Shown: positions 51,045 through 59,900 of the stretch, piece by piece
Layout: each line of letters opens with the position of its first letter
Numbering within the stretch: position 1 is the first letter of the stretch
NCBI GenBank assembly: GCA_947598155.1
Contig: CANQFC010000005.1
Coordinates: forward strand, 145,115 to 209,114
Direction: 5' to 3'
DNA from: an uncultured Clostridia bacterium
GTDB lineage: Bacteria > Bacillota > Clostridia > Oscillospirales > Acutalibacteraceae
DNA length: 64,000 nt
The notes under the pieces: generated by a model
Told to the model about the DNA's origin: nothing
Seen by the model: the letters and a program-made list of their open reading frames with translations, nothing else
Databases searched by the model: none
Program-made: the position numbers and the translations under genes

Positions 51045-52606
51045 TAGTGTTTGCACCTCCTGCGGTCGGGAATAGCTTCTGTAATCATTAAATTACCGAT
51101 CAACTTAAAGCATACATCTGTTTCAGTCGGAAATGTGATTTCTTCAACCATACTTTCAAATATTTTTTCATCAAATTCGGTTATAGGACTTTCTATATCT
51201 GATAATAAATCATTTAATGTGCGAAGTCCTGATAGGATGCTGTTTTCGTCTTGTTCTTTTAACAACTGTCTTCGTTTGCTTCTCAGATTATTTACACATC
51301 CGTTTATACTACCGCTTTGTTCGGCATATTCAGAAGGTCGTATAATACCTTTCGTATTCAGTCTTGCAAGCACAAAGCTTTTGTTGTTAAATTCAGCGAT
51401 TTGTCTATCAATTTCTTTGATTTTAGCAGCTAATCCGCCTGCTTTCATTTGCAGGCGTTCAGTTTGTATGATAGCCGCAGGTAAAATATCCGCTCGGCAA
51501 ATTCTTAATTTGTTTATCATTGTAACAAACGCCTCATAAATATCTTTTTCGGGTATTCGGCGTGAATCACATTTGCTTCTGCCTAAATTGTGTTTAGTAC
51601 ACTCCCAATATTTTTTACTGTTTACGGTAAGCGGTTTGAATGTTGAACCGCATTTACAGCGTATTTTCTGTGTTAACGGATAAGTTACCGCCTTTTTACG
51701 CTGATTTTCAAGGCTGTTGTTTTTTATAAGTTTCTGTACCATTTCAAAATCCGCCCTTGATATAATAGGCGTATTTGTATTTTCTACATAATATCTTGTC
51801 TTTTCTCCTCTGTTGGTCTTTTGAATAAACGGTACTGTTTCGGTTTTAAAGGTCTTTTGAAATAACGCATCACCGATATACCTTTCGTTAGTAAGGATAT
51901 ACTCTATTGTTGCAATTCTCCATGATGTTACATCTTTGCGTTTCGGAGCGTTCATTTCATTCAGCATATCGGCAATTGCTTTTTTGCCCATACCTGAGAG
52001 GAAACTTTCGAAAATCAGTTTGACAATTTCTGCTTCTTTTTTCTCAATAACATATTCACCGTTAACAAGCTTATATCCGTAAGCTGTATGGCTTGCTATA
52101 AATGTGCCGGCTTTCATTCGATTTTCAATGCTCCATCTCATATTTTTAGATATTGAAATAGATTCTTCCTGTGCCTGAGCACCTGACAGAGCAAGCAACA
52201 ATTCGCTTGACATATATGCTGTATCAATATTTTCCTTTTCAAACAGTATGCTGACACCGTATTCTTTCAGAAGCCGTGCATACATAAGAGAATCGGCTGT
52301 GTTTCTTGCAAAACGGCTGACCGATTTTGTTAGTACGCGGTCAATTTTACCCTTTTTGCAATCCGCAATCAGCCGATTGAAATCGTCACGCTTAGAAGTT
52401 TTTGTACCTGTTATTCCTTCATCCGCATATATATCGGCAAGCTCCATTCTCTCGTTATCACTGATGAATTTTGTGTAATACCGTACCTGTGCAGCAAAGG
52501 AATGAAGTTGGTCGCTTGAATCGCTTGATACACGGCAGTAAGCTGCTACACGGAATATTGTTCTCGGCTGTACGCTCGGTGCTATTGTAACTAATGTGTT
52601 TTTCAT
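51044..52606 (-). CDS. Large serine recombinase (first of the cluster)
   Basis: 520 residues from the ATG at 52606, chosen because AAAGGAG lies just upstream; a longer frame to 52645 lacks a ribosome site. Catalytic Ser is at about residue 27 in AAYCRVSSDS, followed by YADEGITGTKTSKRDDF and VLTKSVSRFARN. The recombinase domain, the zinc ribbon (IRCKCGSTF..CTKHNLGRSKC) and a coiled coil follow. It forms an operon with the two following recombinase genes, a layout seen in clostridial integrative elements. Confidence 0.92.
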   Translation of the reverse strand: MKNTLVTIAPSVQPRTIFRVAAYCRVSSDSSDQLHSFAAQVRYYTKFISDNERMELADIYADEGITGTKTSKRDDFNRLIADCKKGKIDRVLTKSVSRFARNTADSLMYARLLKEYGVSILFEKENIDTAYMSSELLLALSGAQAQEESISISKNMRWSIENRMKAGTFIASHTAYGYKLVNGEYVIEKKEAEIVKLIFESFLSGMGKKAIADMLNEMNAPKRKDVTSWRIATIEYILTNERYIGDALFQKTFKTETVPFIQKTNRGEKTRYYVENTNTPIISRADFEMVQKLIKNNSLENQRKKAVTYPLTQKIRCKCGSTFKPLTVNSKKYWECTKHNLGRSKCDSRRIPEKDIYEAFVTMINKLRICRADILPAAIIQTERLQMKAGGLAAKIKEIDRQIAEFNNKSFVLARLNTKGIIRPSEYAEQSGSINGCVNNLRSKRRQLLKEQDENSILSGLRTLNDLLSDIESPITEFDEKIFESMVEEITFPTETDVCFKLIGNLMITEAIPDRRRCKH

Positions 52607-52712
52607 TGTGTTCTCCTTTCTGCAGTTTTCATCTGCCGTTGTCACTGTTTTTCAGTGCAACACTACAATACTACGATAGTTCGAATATATCCAGCTATTT
52701 TTGTTAGATTTA

Positions 52713-52892
52713 TCAATTCAGACATAATAAATTTTTGTCCAAAACGAGAGAGGCTCCATAATCGTCCGACGCTATTTTAATAATACCGTTCAGATCCTTT
52801 TCATTTAAATATCCCATATCGGATAATATCTTTAGCATACAAACTTCGTAATAAAAAGCACTGTTTGATTTTGTTTTTTCAGAAATATTCAT
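52713..52892 (-). CDS. Small protein downstream of the MazF-like toxin gene
   Basis: 59 residues from the ATG at 52892, which has GGAGGG about 8 bases upstream; the longer frame to 52922 was not used. The sequence is a mainly helical, acidic protein (MLKILSDMGYLNEKDLNGII) ending in a short strand. It overlaps the end of the MazF gene by 14 bases, so the two are co-translated. It is not recognised as a known antitoxin family, but its size, charge and position fit an atypical antitoxin or an accessory protein of the element. Confidence 0.55.
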   Translation of the reverse strand: MNISEKTKSNSAFYYEVCMLKILSDMGYLNEKDLNGIIKIASDDYGASLVLDKNLLCLN

Positions 52893-53250
52893 TTTTAAAG
52901 CCCTCCAAGTACTCAATTCCAAAACTGATTAAGATTGCTTTATCAATCCGTTTCATTGTTTTGTTATCCATTGTACCAACGAACTTTCCGAGGCGTGATT
53001 TATCTATTGTTCTGATTTGCTCGAGCAAAACCATTGATTTCTTTTTCATGCCGTTTGCCGTGAAGATAACATGAGTAGGCAGATACGTTTTATGTATCTC
53101 GCTTGTGATTGCCGCCACTATTGTTGTACCGCTGTGTAAATTTCCTTTATTGTTTTGCAGGATAACCACAGGACGGATACCGCCTTGCTCCGAGCCCAAA
53201 ATCGGGCATAAATTGGCGTAATAGATTTCGCCTCGTTTTATTTGTTCCAT
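52879..53250 (-). CDS. PemK/MazF family toxin (endoribonuclease)
   Basis: 123 residues from the ATG at 53250, behind GGAGGCGAAG; the frame to 53286 was rejected. Family motifs: KRGEIYYANLCPILGSEQGG, IRPVVILQNN with the catalytic Arg, the TTIVAAITS strand with Thr/Ser, and VLLEQIRTIDKSRLG. MazF toxins cut mRNA at short sequences. No MazE-type antitoxin precedes it; the overlapping small gene downstream is the only candidate partner. Confidence 0.9.
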   Translation of the reverse strand: MEQIKRGEIYYANLCPILGSEQGGIRPVVILQNNKGNLHSGTTIVAAITSEIHKTYLPTHVIFTANGMKKKSMVLLEQIRTIDKSRLGKFVGTMDNKTMKRIDKAILISFGIEYLEGFKNEYF

Positions 53251-53277
53251 TTTCTTCGCCTCCGTTAATAAGTAAAA

Positions 53278-53640
53278 GGCGGCCACTTATCTAAAAAAGG
53301 TAAACGACCGCCTGTAATTTTGTATCAATCGTTTTCAGCCGATATTTGAACCACGCCAACCCCTCGACTAACGGGAACGCATTTTCCGGCCATGCATTTG
53401 GCCTCATTGGAATCTCACCACTCCGAGGATCTCTCCGAGCCGCTCTCCTTTGTTGCGACGGTCTTATCACGCTCGACTTTAGGACTAAACAGAAGTATCA
53501 TTATTGCCTCTGCCTGTCATCGCCTTCGTGCAGATTGCCTGCATCGTCTGAGTCCTGAAGGCACTGAAAATCAATGCGTTCGCTCATGTAGCTTGTCGGT
53601 TTTAGCCGACAGCAGAGGGAATGTAAAAAATGCGCTGTAC
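53278..53640 (-). other. Gene-free GC-rich leader region, possibly structured RNA
   Basis: About 360 bases between the boxA-like site and the MazF gene with no supported ORF. It holds hairpins such as GGCGG..CCGCC (about 53278-53310) and TGTCGG-TTTTA-GCCGACA (about 53590-53610). The base composition is well above the AT-rich neighbours. A short 28-codon frame on the minus strand lacks a ribosome site. A leader RNA of the mobile element is the simplest reading. Confidence 0.35.
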
Positions 53641-53647
53641 TGTTCAG

Positions 53648-53660
53648 TTTTCAAAGAACA
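53648..53660 (-). promoter_or_regulatory. boxA-like antitermination sequence
   Basis: On the minus strand TGTTCTTTGAAAA, matching the rRNA boxA consensus TGYTCTTTGAAAA. It lies just downstream of the sigma-factor terminator. Confidence 0.5.
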
Positions 53661-53678
53661 ACGGAAGACTTTAGAAAA

Positions 53679-53714
53679 GTCCCCTCACTTTCTATGCCGA
53701 AAAGTAAGGGGACT
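53679..53714 (-). terminator. Terminator after the sigma-factor gene
   Basis: AGTCCCCTTACTTTTC pairs with GAAAGTGAGGGGACT, loop GGCATA, with a short T-run following on the minus strand. Confidence 0.75.
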
Positions 53715-53729
53715 GATAACCAAGAATTT

Positions 53730-54251
53730 TTAATTTTCTATAAGTTTTTTGAGTTTGTTTAAAATTTTGACCTTGCGCTTATGTATCGCAACCTGCGAAA
53801 CGCCGTATTTTTCCGCAAGTGTGCGTTCGGATAATTCTTCAAAAAAGATTTCACGGATAAGTTCTTGCTCATTCTCGGAAAGAATAAACATAGCGCACCT
53901 GAGCTTGTCCACCATTATTTTTCGAACAACCTGCTCATCAAGAGGTTCACTGTCATCCACAATGATATCTTCGCCGTTAAAATCATCTGTTGTGAGCATA
54001 TCGTAAGAAAAATCTCCGTTTTTTCTCGACCTCTCAACTATGTACTTTTGACGGCGTTTAGCTCTGTAGAAATCCCTATAAGCTTCTTCTGTCACTTCCA
54101 TAAGCATTCCGTGCAGAAAGATAAATAACTTGTCCGCATAAGAAACATCCGTTTGCTTACGGTGGCAGAGTTCTTCATAGGTTATCTCTGTGTAACTACC
54201 ATTTTCTAAAACAAATACTTTCTTTGGTGATTTCACCGTAGTTACCTCCAA
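53730..54251 (-). CDS. Sigma-70-type factor with region-4 helix-turn-helix (mobile-element type)
   Basis: 173 residues. The C-terminal end is a clear sigma region 4: LSENEQELIREIFFEELSERTLAEKYGVSQVAIHKRKVKILNKLKKLI (quoted by position only, about residues 122-172). The N-terminal part is acidic and lacks normal sigma region 2. Such short proteins are common in Firmicutes conjugative elements, where they regulate element genes. The start is the ATG at 54251, near GGAGGTAAC. It is upstream of the recombinase operon, beyond a terminator and the boxA-like site. Confidence 0.8.
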   Translation of the reverse strand: MEVTTVKSPKKVFVLENGSYTEITYEELCHRKQTDVSYADKLFIFLHGMLMEVTEEAYRDFYRAKRRQKYIVERSRKNGDFSYDMLTTDDFNGEDIIVDDSEPLDEQVVRKIMVDKLRCAMFILSENEQELIREIFFEELSERTLAEKYGVSQVAIHKRKVKILNKLKKLIEN

Positions 54252-55021
54252 TCAACTTAAGTTTTTTTGACTCAAATTGATTTGGAGGACTGCGGCAGCC
54301 GACAAAAAAGCAGTGCTTAAAAATATTGACGCAATAAAAAAAGCCAAATTCGCCCTGTATTAAACAAGAACTGAATTTGACAATTCGTCGAATATTCTGC
54401 TTTATTAAGTGATATGTTCTTTTATTTACGGATGATATATACTTTCCGTAAAAGCTTTTATCTTTAAATTTTTTTATACAAAAAGCTATATATCGTACCG
54501 ATTGCATATGTATTACCCAACTACATGACAGCACAGTTTCTTATTCTATGCCGTTTTGCATTGTGGACTCATGCTGTCAAACCGAAACTTGTATATTGGG
54601 GGGAATAAATTGCTGTAGTATTTTTTCTATTAAAGTCATTTTTATCCCCCAATAATCTATTATTCGAATAATTTGAAAGAAATTCGGTATTTATATCATA
54701 AGCAATCGAATATGATTATTTTGTCGATTTTAGTTTGCTGTTAATATATTTTATAGATATTTAAAGTAGACAAAAACATTTAATTTGTACCACAATCATT
54801 AAAGCAATAAAAAAGCCAAGACGCACTTTTTCAGTGTTCTCAGCTTCTTTTTGTTCTACGGCAGAGTTTGTATATTTTATAACATTTAGTTTAGTATTCG
54901 ATATATTTTGACACTGATTATTGCTAAATCAAAAAATAAAGTGTAAAATAAATTTTATAAAAATTTTTGTAACATAAAACAGTTTTTAAAATGTTATATT
55001 AAGTGAGGGATATAAAAAAAT
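54252..55021. other. Gene-free AT-rich spacer
   Basis: No supported ORF or RNA gene. Near 54800-54850 is an imperfect hairpin with GCACT/AGTG and a T-run, a possible terminator. Near 54967 a TGTAAC box lies 55 bases before the ECF sigma gene and looks like an ECF-type -35 box. Confidence 0.45.
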
Positions 55022-55567
55022 ATGTTGGCATTCTATATGTCGCTCATCGACAACGATGACGACAGAGCAAAATTTGAAATTCTATATAGTGAGTATAGAA
55101 AAAGAATGGTGTACATAGCTTATTCCGTTTTAAGAAACAGCGAGGATGCCGAAGACGCTGTGCATGATACATTTATAAAAATTGCACGCAATATGAATTC
55201 TATTGGCGATCCCAAATCAAACGAAACATTATCGTATGTGCTAAAAGCGACAAAAAACACCGCAATCAATCTTTCCAAAAAGAATGTAAAAAGAAATAAG
55301 CATATTCATTTTGAAGATGTTGAGCATATACCGGATGAACAGTTTTTGGAGAAACTGCGCATACAAGAAAATTATGGAGAAGTTGTTGAAGCCATTAGAA
55401 GTCTTAACGATACATACAGAGATGTGCTGTTCTATCATTTTGTTAAGGGTATGAAAATCAAGGATATTGCAGACCTGTTGGATAGAAACAAATCCACTGT
55501 ACAGCAACAAATTATTCGCGGTAAGAAAAAATTGCTTGAAATATTGAAAAACGATTTGAGGGATTAA
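55022..55567 (+). CDS. ECF-type RNA polymerase sigma factor
   Basis: 181 residues. Region 2 has LYSEYRKRMVYIAYSVLRNSEDAEDAVHDTFIKI, the standard ECF core (described by its position, about residues 20-53). Region 4 is near 130-175, with IRSLNDTYRDVLFYHFV and IKDIADLLDRNKSTVQQQI. GAGGGA lies about 10 bases before the ATG. The next gene starts 1 base after the stop and encodes a single-pass membrane protein fitting an anti-sigma factor. A TGTAAC box upstream suggests autoregulation. Targets probably include the secreted proteins downstream. Confidence 0.88.
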   Translation: MLAFYMSLIDNDDDRAKFEILYSEYRKRMVYIAYSVLRNSEDAEDAVHDTFIKIARNMNSIGDPKSNETLSYVLKATKNTAINLSKKNVKRNKHIHFEDVEHIPDEQFLEKLRIQENYGEVVEAIRSLNDTYRDVLFYHFVKGMKIKDIADLLDRNKSTVQQQIIRGKKKLLEILKNDLRD

Positions 55568-55568
55568 C

Positions 55569-56240
55569 TTGGAAAACGCAAAAAAGCTGTTTATCAAAGC
55601 GTTTACAGAAGCCGAGAGGCTTGATAACGCCTCCCTTCCGAGCGAAGATGAAATAGGATGGGATTTCTCGGAGAAATTCGAAAAATCAATGGATAAACTC
55701 ATCAAAAAGAATAACCGCATTCAACTGTCAACAAGAAGAACGGTTACAAAGAGTCTGCTTGCGGCAATCATTGCAATTATCGTTACCTTTGTCGGACTGA
55801 TGAGCGTTTCTGCTATCAGAGAGCCGATTATTGAATTTGTCAAAAAAGTTTTTCCGCAGTATAACGAAATTACTTTGAGCAAGGATTCAGCTCCGCCTGT
55901 TGATACGATAGAAACGGAATACACACTTGCCTATTTGCCTGATGGCTTTAAGCTGGATACATATCAAAAAGATGATTACAGCGTATTTTCGATTTGGAAG
56001 AATGAGACGGGAGAAGAAATTGTATTTTTACAAGAGTTATTGGACTCCAATTTCGCGATAGATAACGAACATGGATATCGTGAAATTGAAATTAATGGAC
56101 TAAAAGCATATTTAATGGAAGATGAATACGGTGGTGCGCTTCGATGGAGCGATGGCTATTATTGTTTCACATTAAATGTTCCTGCAAACTATAAAGATGA
56201 GATAATTGCTATATCCGAAAATATTTTAGAAAAAAATTGA
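55569..56240 (+). CDS. DUF4367-domain single-pass membrane protein, probable anti-sigma factor
   Basis: 223 residues with a TTG start one base after the sigma gene's TAA. A cytoplasmic N-terminus of about 55 residues is followed by a membrane segment (about 63-83) and an outer domain with TLAYLPDGFKLDTYQKDD, then GEEIVFLQE, matching the DUF4367 pattern. ECF sigma factors are often paired with such membrane proteins, which hold the sigma factor until a signal arrives. The signal is unknown. Confidence 0.75.
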   Translation: MENAKKLFIKAFTEAERLDNASLPSEDEIGWDFSEKFEKSMDKLIKKNNRIQLSTRRTVTKSLLAAIIAIIVTFVGLMSVSAIREPIIEFVKKVFPQYNEITLSKDSAPPVDTIETEYTLAYLPDGFKLDTYQKDDYSVFSIWKNETGEEIVFLQELLDSNFAIDNEHGYREIEINGLKAYLMEDEYGGALRWSDGYYCFTLNVPANYKDEIIAISENILEKN

Positions 56241-56319
56241 ATTTATTGTAATATAAACCTCCTTTTAAACTGTTTTATGTATCGAAGGCATATTATAGTT
56301 TGAGAGGAGGTGTTTTTTT

Positions 56320-56730
56320 ATGAAGAGATTTATTGCAATGGTTTTATGCTTTGTTACATTGCTTACCGCAACTTTTCCTGTGTATGCAAGCAGCATAACT
56401 ACGTACACGAATAATGTTAATACTACGAACACATCGTTTTCCATATCAAGCACCGGAAATGCTACCGTATCTAATAGTTATACAGGAAAAACAGGGCTTG
56501 TAACAAAAGGAACAATCGAGACAAAAATTCAGAAAAAGTTTGGCTTAATTTGGATAACAGTTGATAATGGCAGTTGGACAGATACATCAACAGCTACTAA
56601 CTTTTCAAAGAGCCATTCTGTACAGTTATCAAAAACCGGAACCTACCGTGCACATGTTGTTTTTACTATCTCAGGCACCGGCGGCAGTGATGACAAAATC
56701 ACAAAGAACATTGAAAAAACTTACAGTTAG
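56320..56730 (+). CDS. Small secreted protein
   Basis: 136 residues. A signal peptide MKRFIAMVLCFVTLLTATFP with cleavage near VYAS is followed by a Ser/Thr/Asn-rich stretch and a beta-rich tail ending TYRAHVVFTISGTGGSDDK. AGGAGGTG lies before the ATG. No family is assigned. Its position behind the sigma/anti-sigma pair suggests it is a regulated secreted product. Confidence 0.7.
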   Translation: MKRFIAMVLCFVTLLTATFPVYASSITTYTNNVNTTNTSFSISSTGNATVSNSYTGKTGLVTKGTIETKIQKKFGLIWITVDNGSWTDTSTATNFSKSHSVQLSKTGTYRAHVVFTISGTGGSDDKITKNIEKTYS

Positions 56731-56753
56731 ATAATAACGAAGGGAGTCCGTTT

Positions 56754-56795
56754 ATGAAAAATAATCTAAGAAATGTTATAGGAAAACAAGTATAA
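56754..56795 (+). CDS. Possible 13-residue peptide or truncated gene
   Basis: ATG AAA AAT ... to TAA encodes MKNNLRNVIGKQV. It sits behind GAAGGGAG with an 8-base spacing, which is a better ribosome site than chance would suggest. It may be a tiny peptide or the front of a gene lost by deletion; no support beyond the ribosome site. Confidence 0.25.
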   Translation: MKNNLRNVIGKQV

Positions 56796-56926
56796 TATTT
56801 CTGACTTTTGATTAATGATTATTTCTTAATAACATAAAGATGGATACAATGTTATAAATGTATTAAAAAAACAACTATTTCAAAATAACGAAAAAATAAA
56901 AGTATAATTTGAAAAGAGGGATTGTT

Positions 56927-59900
56927 TTGTCAAAAGTAAAACGTATTTTAAATTCAAGTATATCTATTGCATTATGCTTGTTAATGACTTGTAGCATTTT
57001 TGCTGGTTCAATTATTCCAGCGTCAGCCACAAATTTGGCCGAAAACGATTCTAAATTTACAACGGATACAGAAAATTACTCAATATCGTCTGAAGAAATT
57101 TTGGATGCACTTAATAATGCTGAAATAGTTGATACAAGAGAAGACAGTAAATTTATATTAGCAGATTCTTCTGTAGAAATATCCGATTCTTATTTTCCTA
57201 ATAATGCAGAGGTTTCTGAGGCACAGCGTGTGTATGATGAACAAATCACTGATGAAGGTATTGTTTCTGTTTCAGAAAATGAACAAGACTGTATTGGTGA
57301 TCCAATGGTATATTATACGCAGAAATGGCTAAATCAAGAATATGGAAATGTTCCAGGATTTGGCTCCGTACCCGAGAATGGTAAAACTGGATGGACTACT
57401 GTATATGGCCTTTTACGTGCTTTACAACATGAATTAGGCATTACTAATTTGGCTAATAATTTTGGACCAACAACTTGTTCACTTTATGAGCAAAATATTT
57501 TACATAGACAAGATGGAGTAACCGATAGAAAATTTGCAATTTTACAAGGAGCCTTATGGTGTAAAGGATATAATCCCGGTTACAATTACTCCTGCAACAA
57601 TGGAATTGTATCAATAAATGCGGTCTTTGATGAAACTGTTGAAAATGCTGTGAAACAATTACAGGCAGATGCTGGACTTGCTACGCAAGATGGTATTGTT
57701 TCTGTAAATATAATGAAAGCTTTGATGTCAATGGATAGCTTTAAATTATTGCCTGCATCATACGGCAGTGATGCCAATATTAGAGCTTTTCAACAGTGGA
57801 TGAATCGTAACTATGAAGCCTATACGGGACTTAATCCTTGTGACGGGGTTTATGGACGTAATACAAATAAGGCTTTGATATACGCTTTTCAAGCGGAAGA
57901 GGGGCTTCCTGTTAATATTGCTAACGGTAATTTTGGAAATACAACTTTATTGTGTTGTCCTAATATTCCCTATAACAGAAACGATGCCAATACGGCTCGT
58001 TCATACCCAGGAAATAGTACAGGTTCACTTTATTCCTATTCTAATGTAACATCGTTTACTAAACTTGCCCAATTTGCTTTATATGTAAATGGTTTTGGTA
58101 ATGGTAACTTTAACGGCGTATTTGATAATGCAACAAGACAAGCAGTCAGACAGTTTCAGGAACACCATGTCATTAATATAAACGGAGATGTCAATAAAGG
58201 TACTTGGATGTCATTATTTATAAGTTGTGGAGATCGTTCGCGCTCTGCTTTAGCCGCAGATTGTGCGACCATTTTGACACAACCTAAAGCTCAAGCTTTA
58301 TACAATAGCGGATATAAATATATTGGACGCTATTTGACAGGTACTTATAATGGCGGTATTAGTAAAGCACTTACAAGAGAAGAAGCGGAAATTATATTAG
58401 ATGTGGGATTGAATTTCTTTCCTATATTCGAAGAAGGAGGATGGCAAGAAAGTTATTTTACTGCAGAACAAGGAACCATTGATGCAAAAAAAGCAATAAA
58501 AAAAGCAAAAGAAATAGGGATACCTGAAGGTACAATTATTTATTTTGCTGTTGATTTTGATGCAATGGATTATCAAATTACGCAAAAAATTATTCCATAT
58601 TTTCAAAAAGTGCATGAAGAAATGTCTTGCGATATTTATAAAACAGGAATTTATGGAGCGAGAAATGTCTGTTCCAGAGTGTCCGAACAAGGATATGCAT
58701 GTGCGAGCTTTGTTGGAAATATGTCAACTGGGTTTAGCGGAAATTTAGGATATAAAATGCCAAGCAACTGGACATTTGATCAATTTACCGATAAAGACTC
58801 TAATGGACAATATTTAACAATTTTAAGTTCTGATGGTAACTTTAACATTGATAAAGATGCTGCTTCTGGAAAAGATAGTGGCGTTTACCAATTAAATGAC
58901 ATTAATACTAATGAAATAGTTATTAGCGATGATGCCTTTGGAGAAGCATCCGATGATACACTTTATGGCCCAACTGTTAATATTTTAGGATATGAAACGC
59001 CTATTTTCCAATTGGATATGTCTTTAGATATGGGCTTTTTACATACAGACATAGACTATGATAGTGAAAAAAAGACAACAGATATTATTATTGGATTAGA
59101 TATTTATCAGCAAACTAGTGAAACCTTAACTAGGCAAGAAAAGAAAGCTATATTTAAAGATTCATATACCGACGTAAAGACACTACTATCATATATGGGA
59201 AAATCACCAAATCATTTTGCTAATTATTTTGACGAAATGCAAAGAAAAATGTTTCTGAACACTAGAAATCTGAAACAAGCATTTAACTATGATGCATATT
59301 TTATTGGTTATATGAAATTAGATGATCAAGGAAGAATTATTGAGGGTGAATTAGGATTATTGGGAACAACAAAAGCAAGTTATTCTATTCCACTTGCAAT
59401 TCCAAGTGTATTCTGGAAATTTCAGATAGAGGGTTCTTTAGAGTCGAAATTTACATTAAAATTAAATGAAAGCGGAAATTTAAGATTTTGCGGAGACACA
59501 TCTTTTTCAGCACAATTGAGTATGGGGTTCGAGGGCAATATCATTTTAGCACATGCTTATGCTGGTTTAAGTGGAGAAATAGCTTGCAATTTAAAATATC
59601 CTGTGAAATCATTCGCTTCGTCATTTACTGCAGATTTTAATGCGACTGCTTTTTTTGAATGGGATGCATTATTCTGGAGTGGAAGAAATGACTGGACTTT
59701 TTATCATACACCGATATATCCTCAAACAAATAACAACCTGACTGTATCTCAAAGTAATATGAATTTTATAGAACCTATTGATTCATCGATGATGATGTTT
59801 ACAACTAGTAACTCTAATGTTATAAAACCTAACATACAACCATATGCATATCCCAAAATCATCAATATTGGTAACGGAAAAATGTTCATGACATTTATAG

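Noticed and set aside
53500-53590. 28-codon acidic peptide on the minus strand in the leader region
   Set aside because: ATG without a ribosome site inside a GC-rich, hairpin-containing stretch; kept only as a note.
53346-53733. 70- and 113-codon plus-strand frames in the leader region
   Set aside because: No ribosome sites, Ser/Leu/Arg-rich products without motifs, and the second runs through the terminator hairpin.
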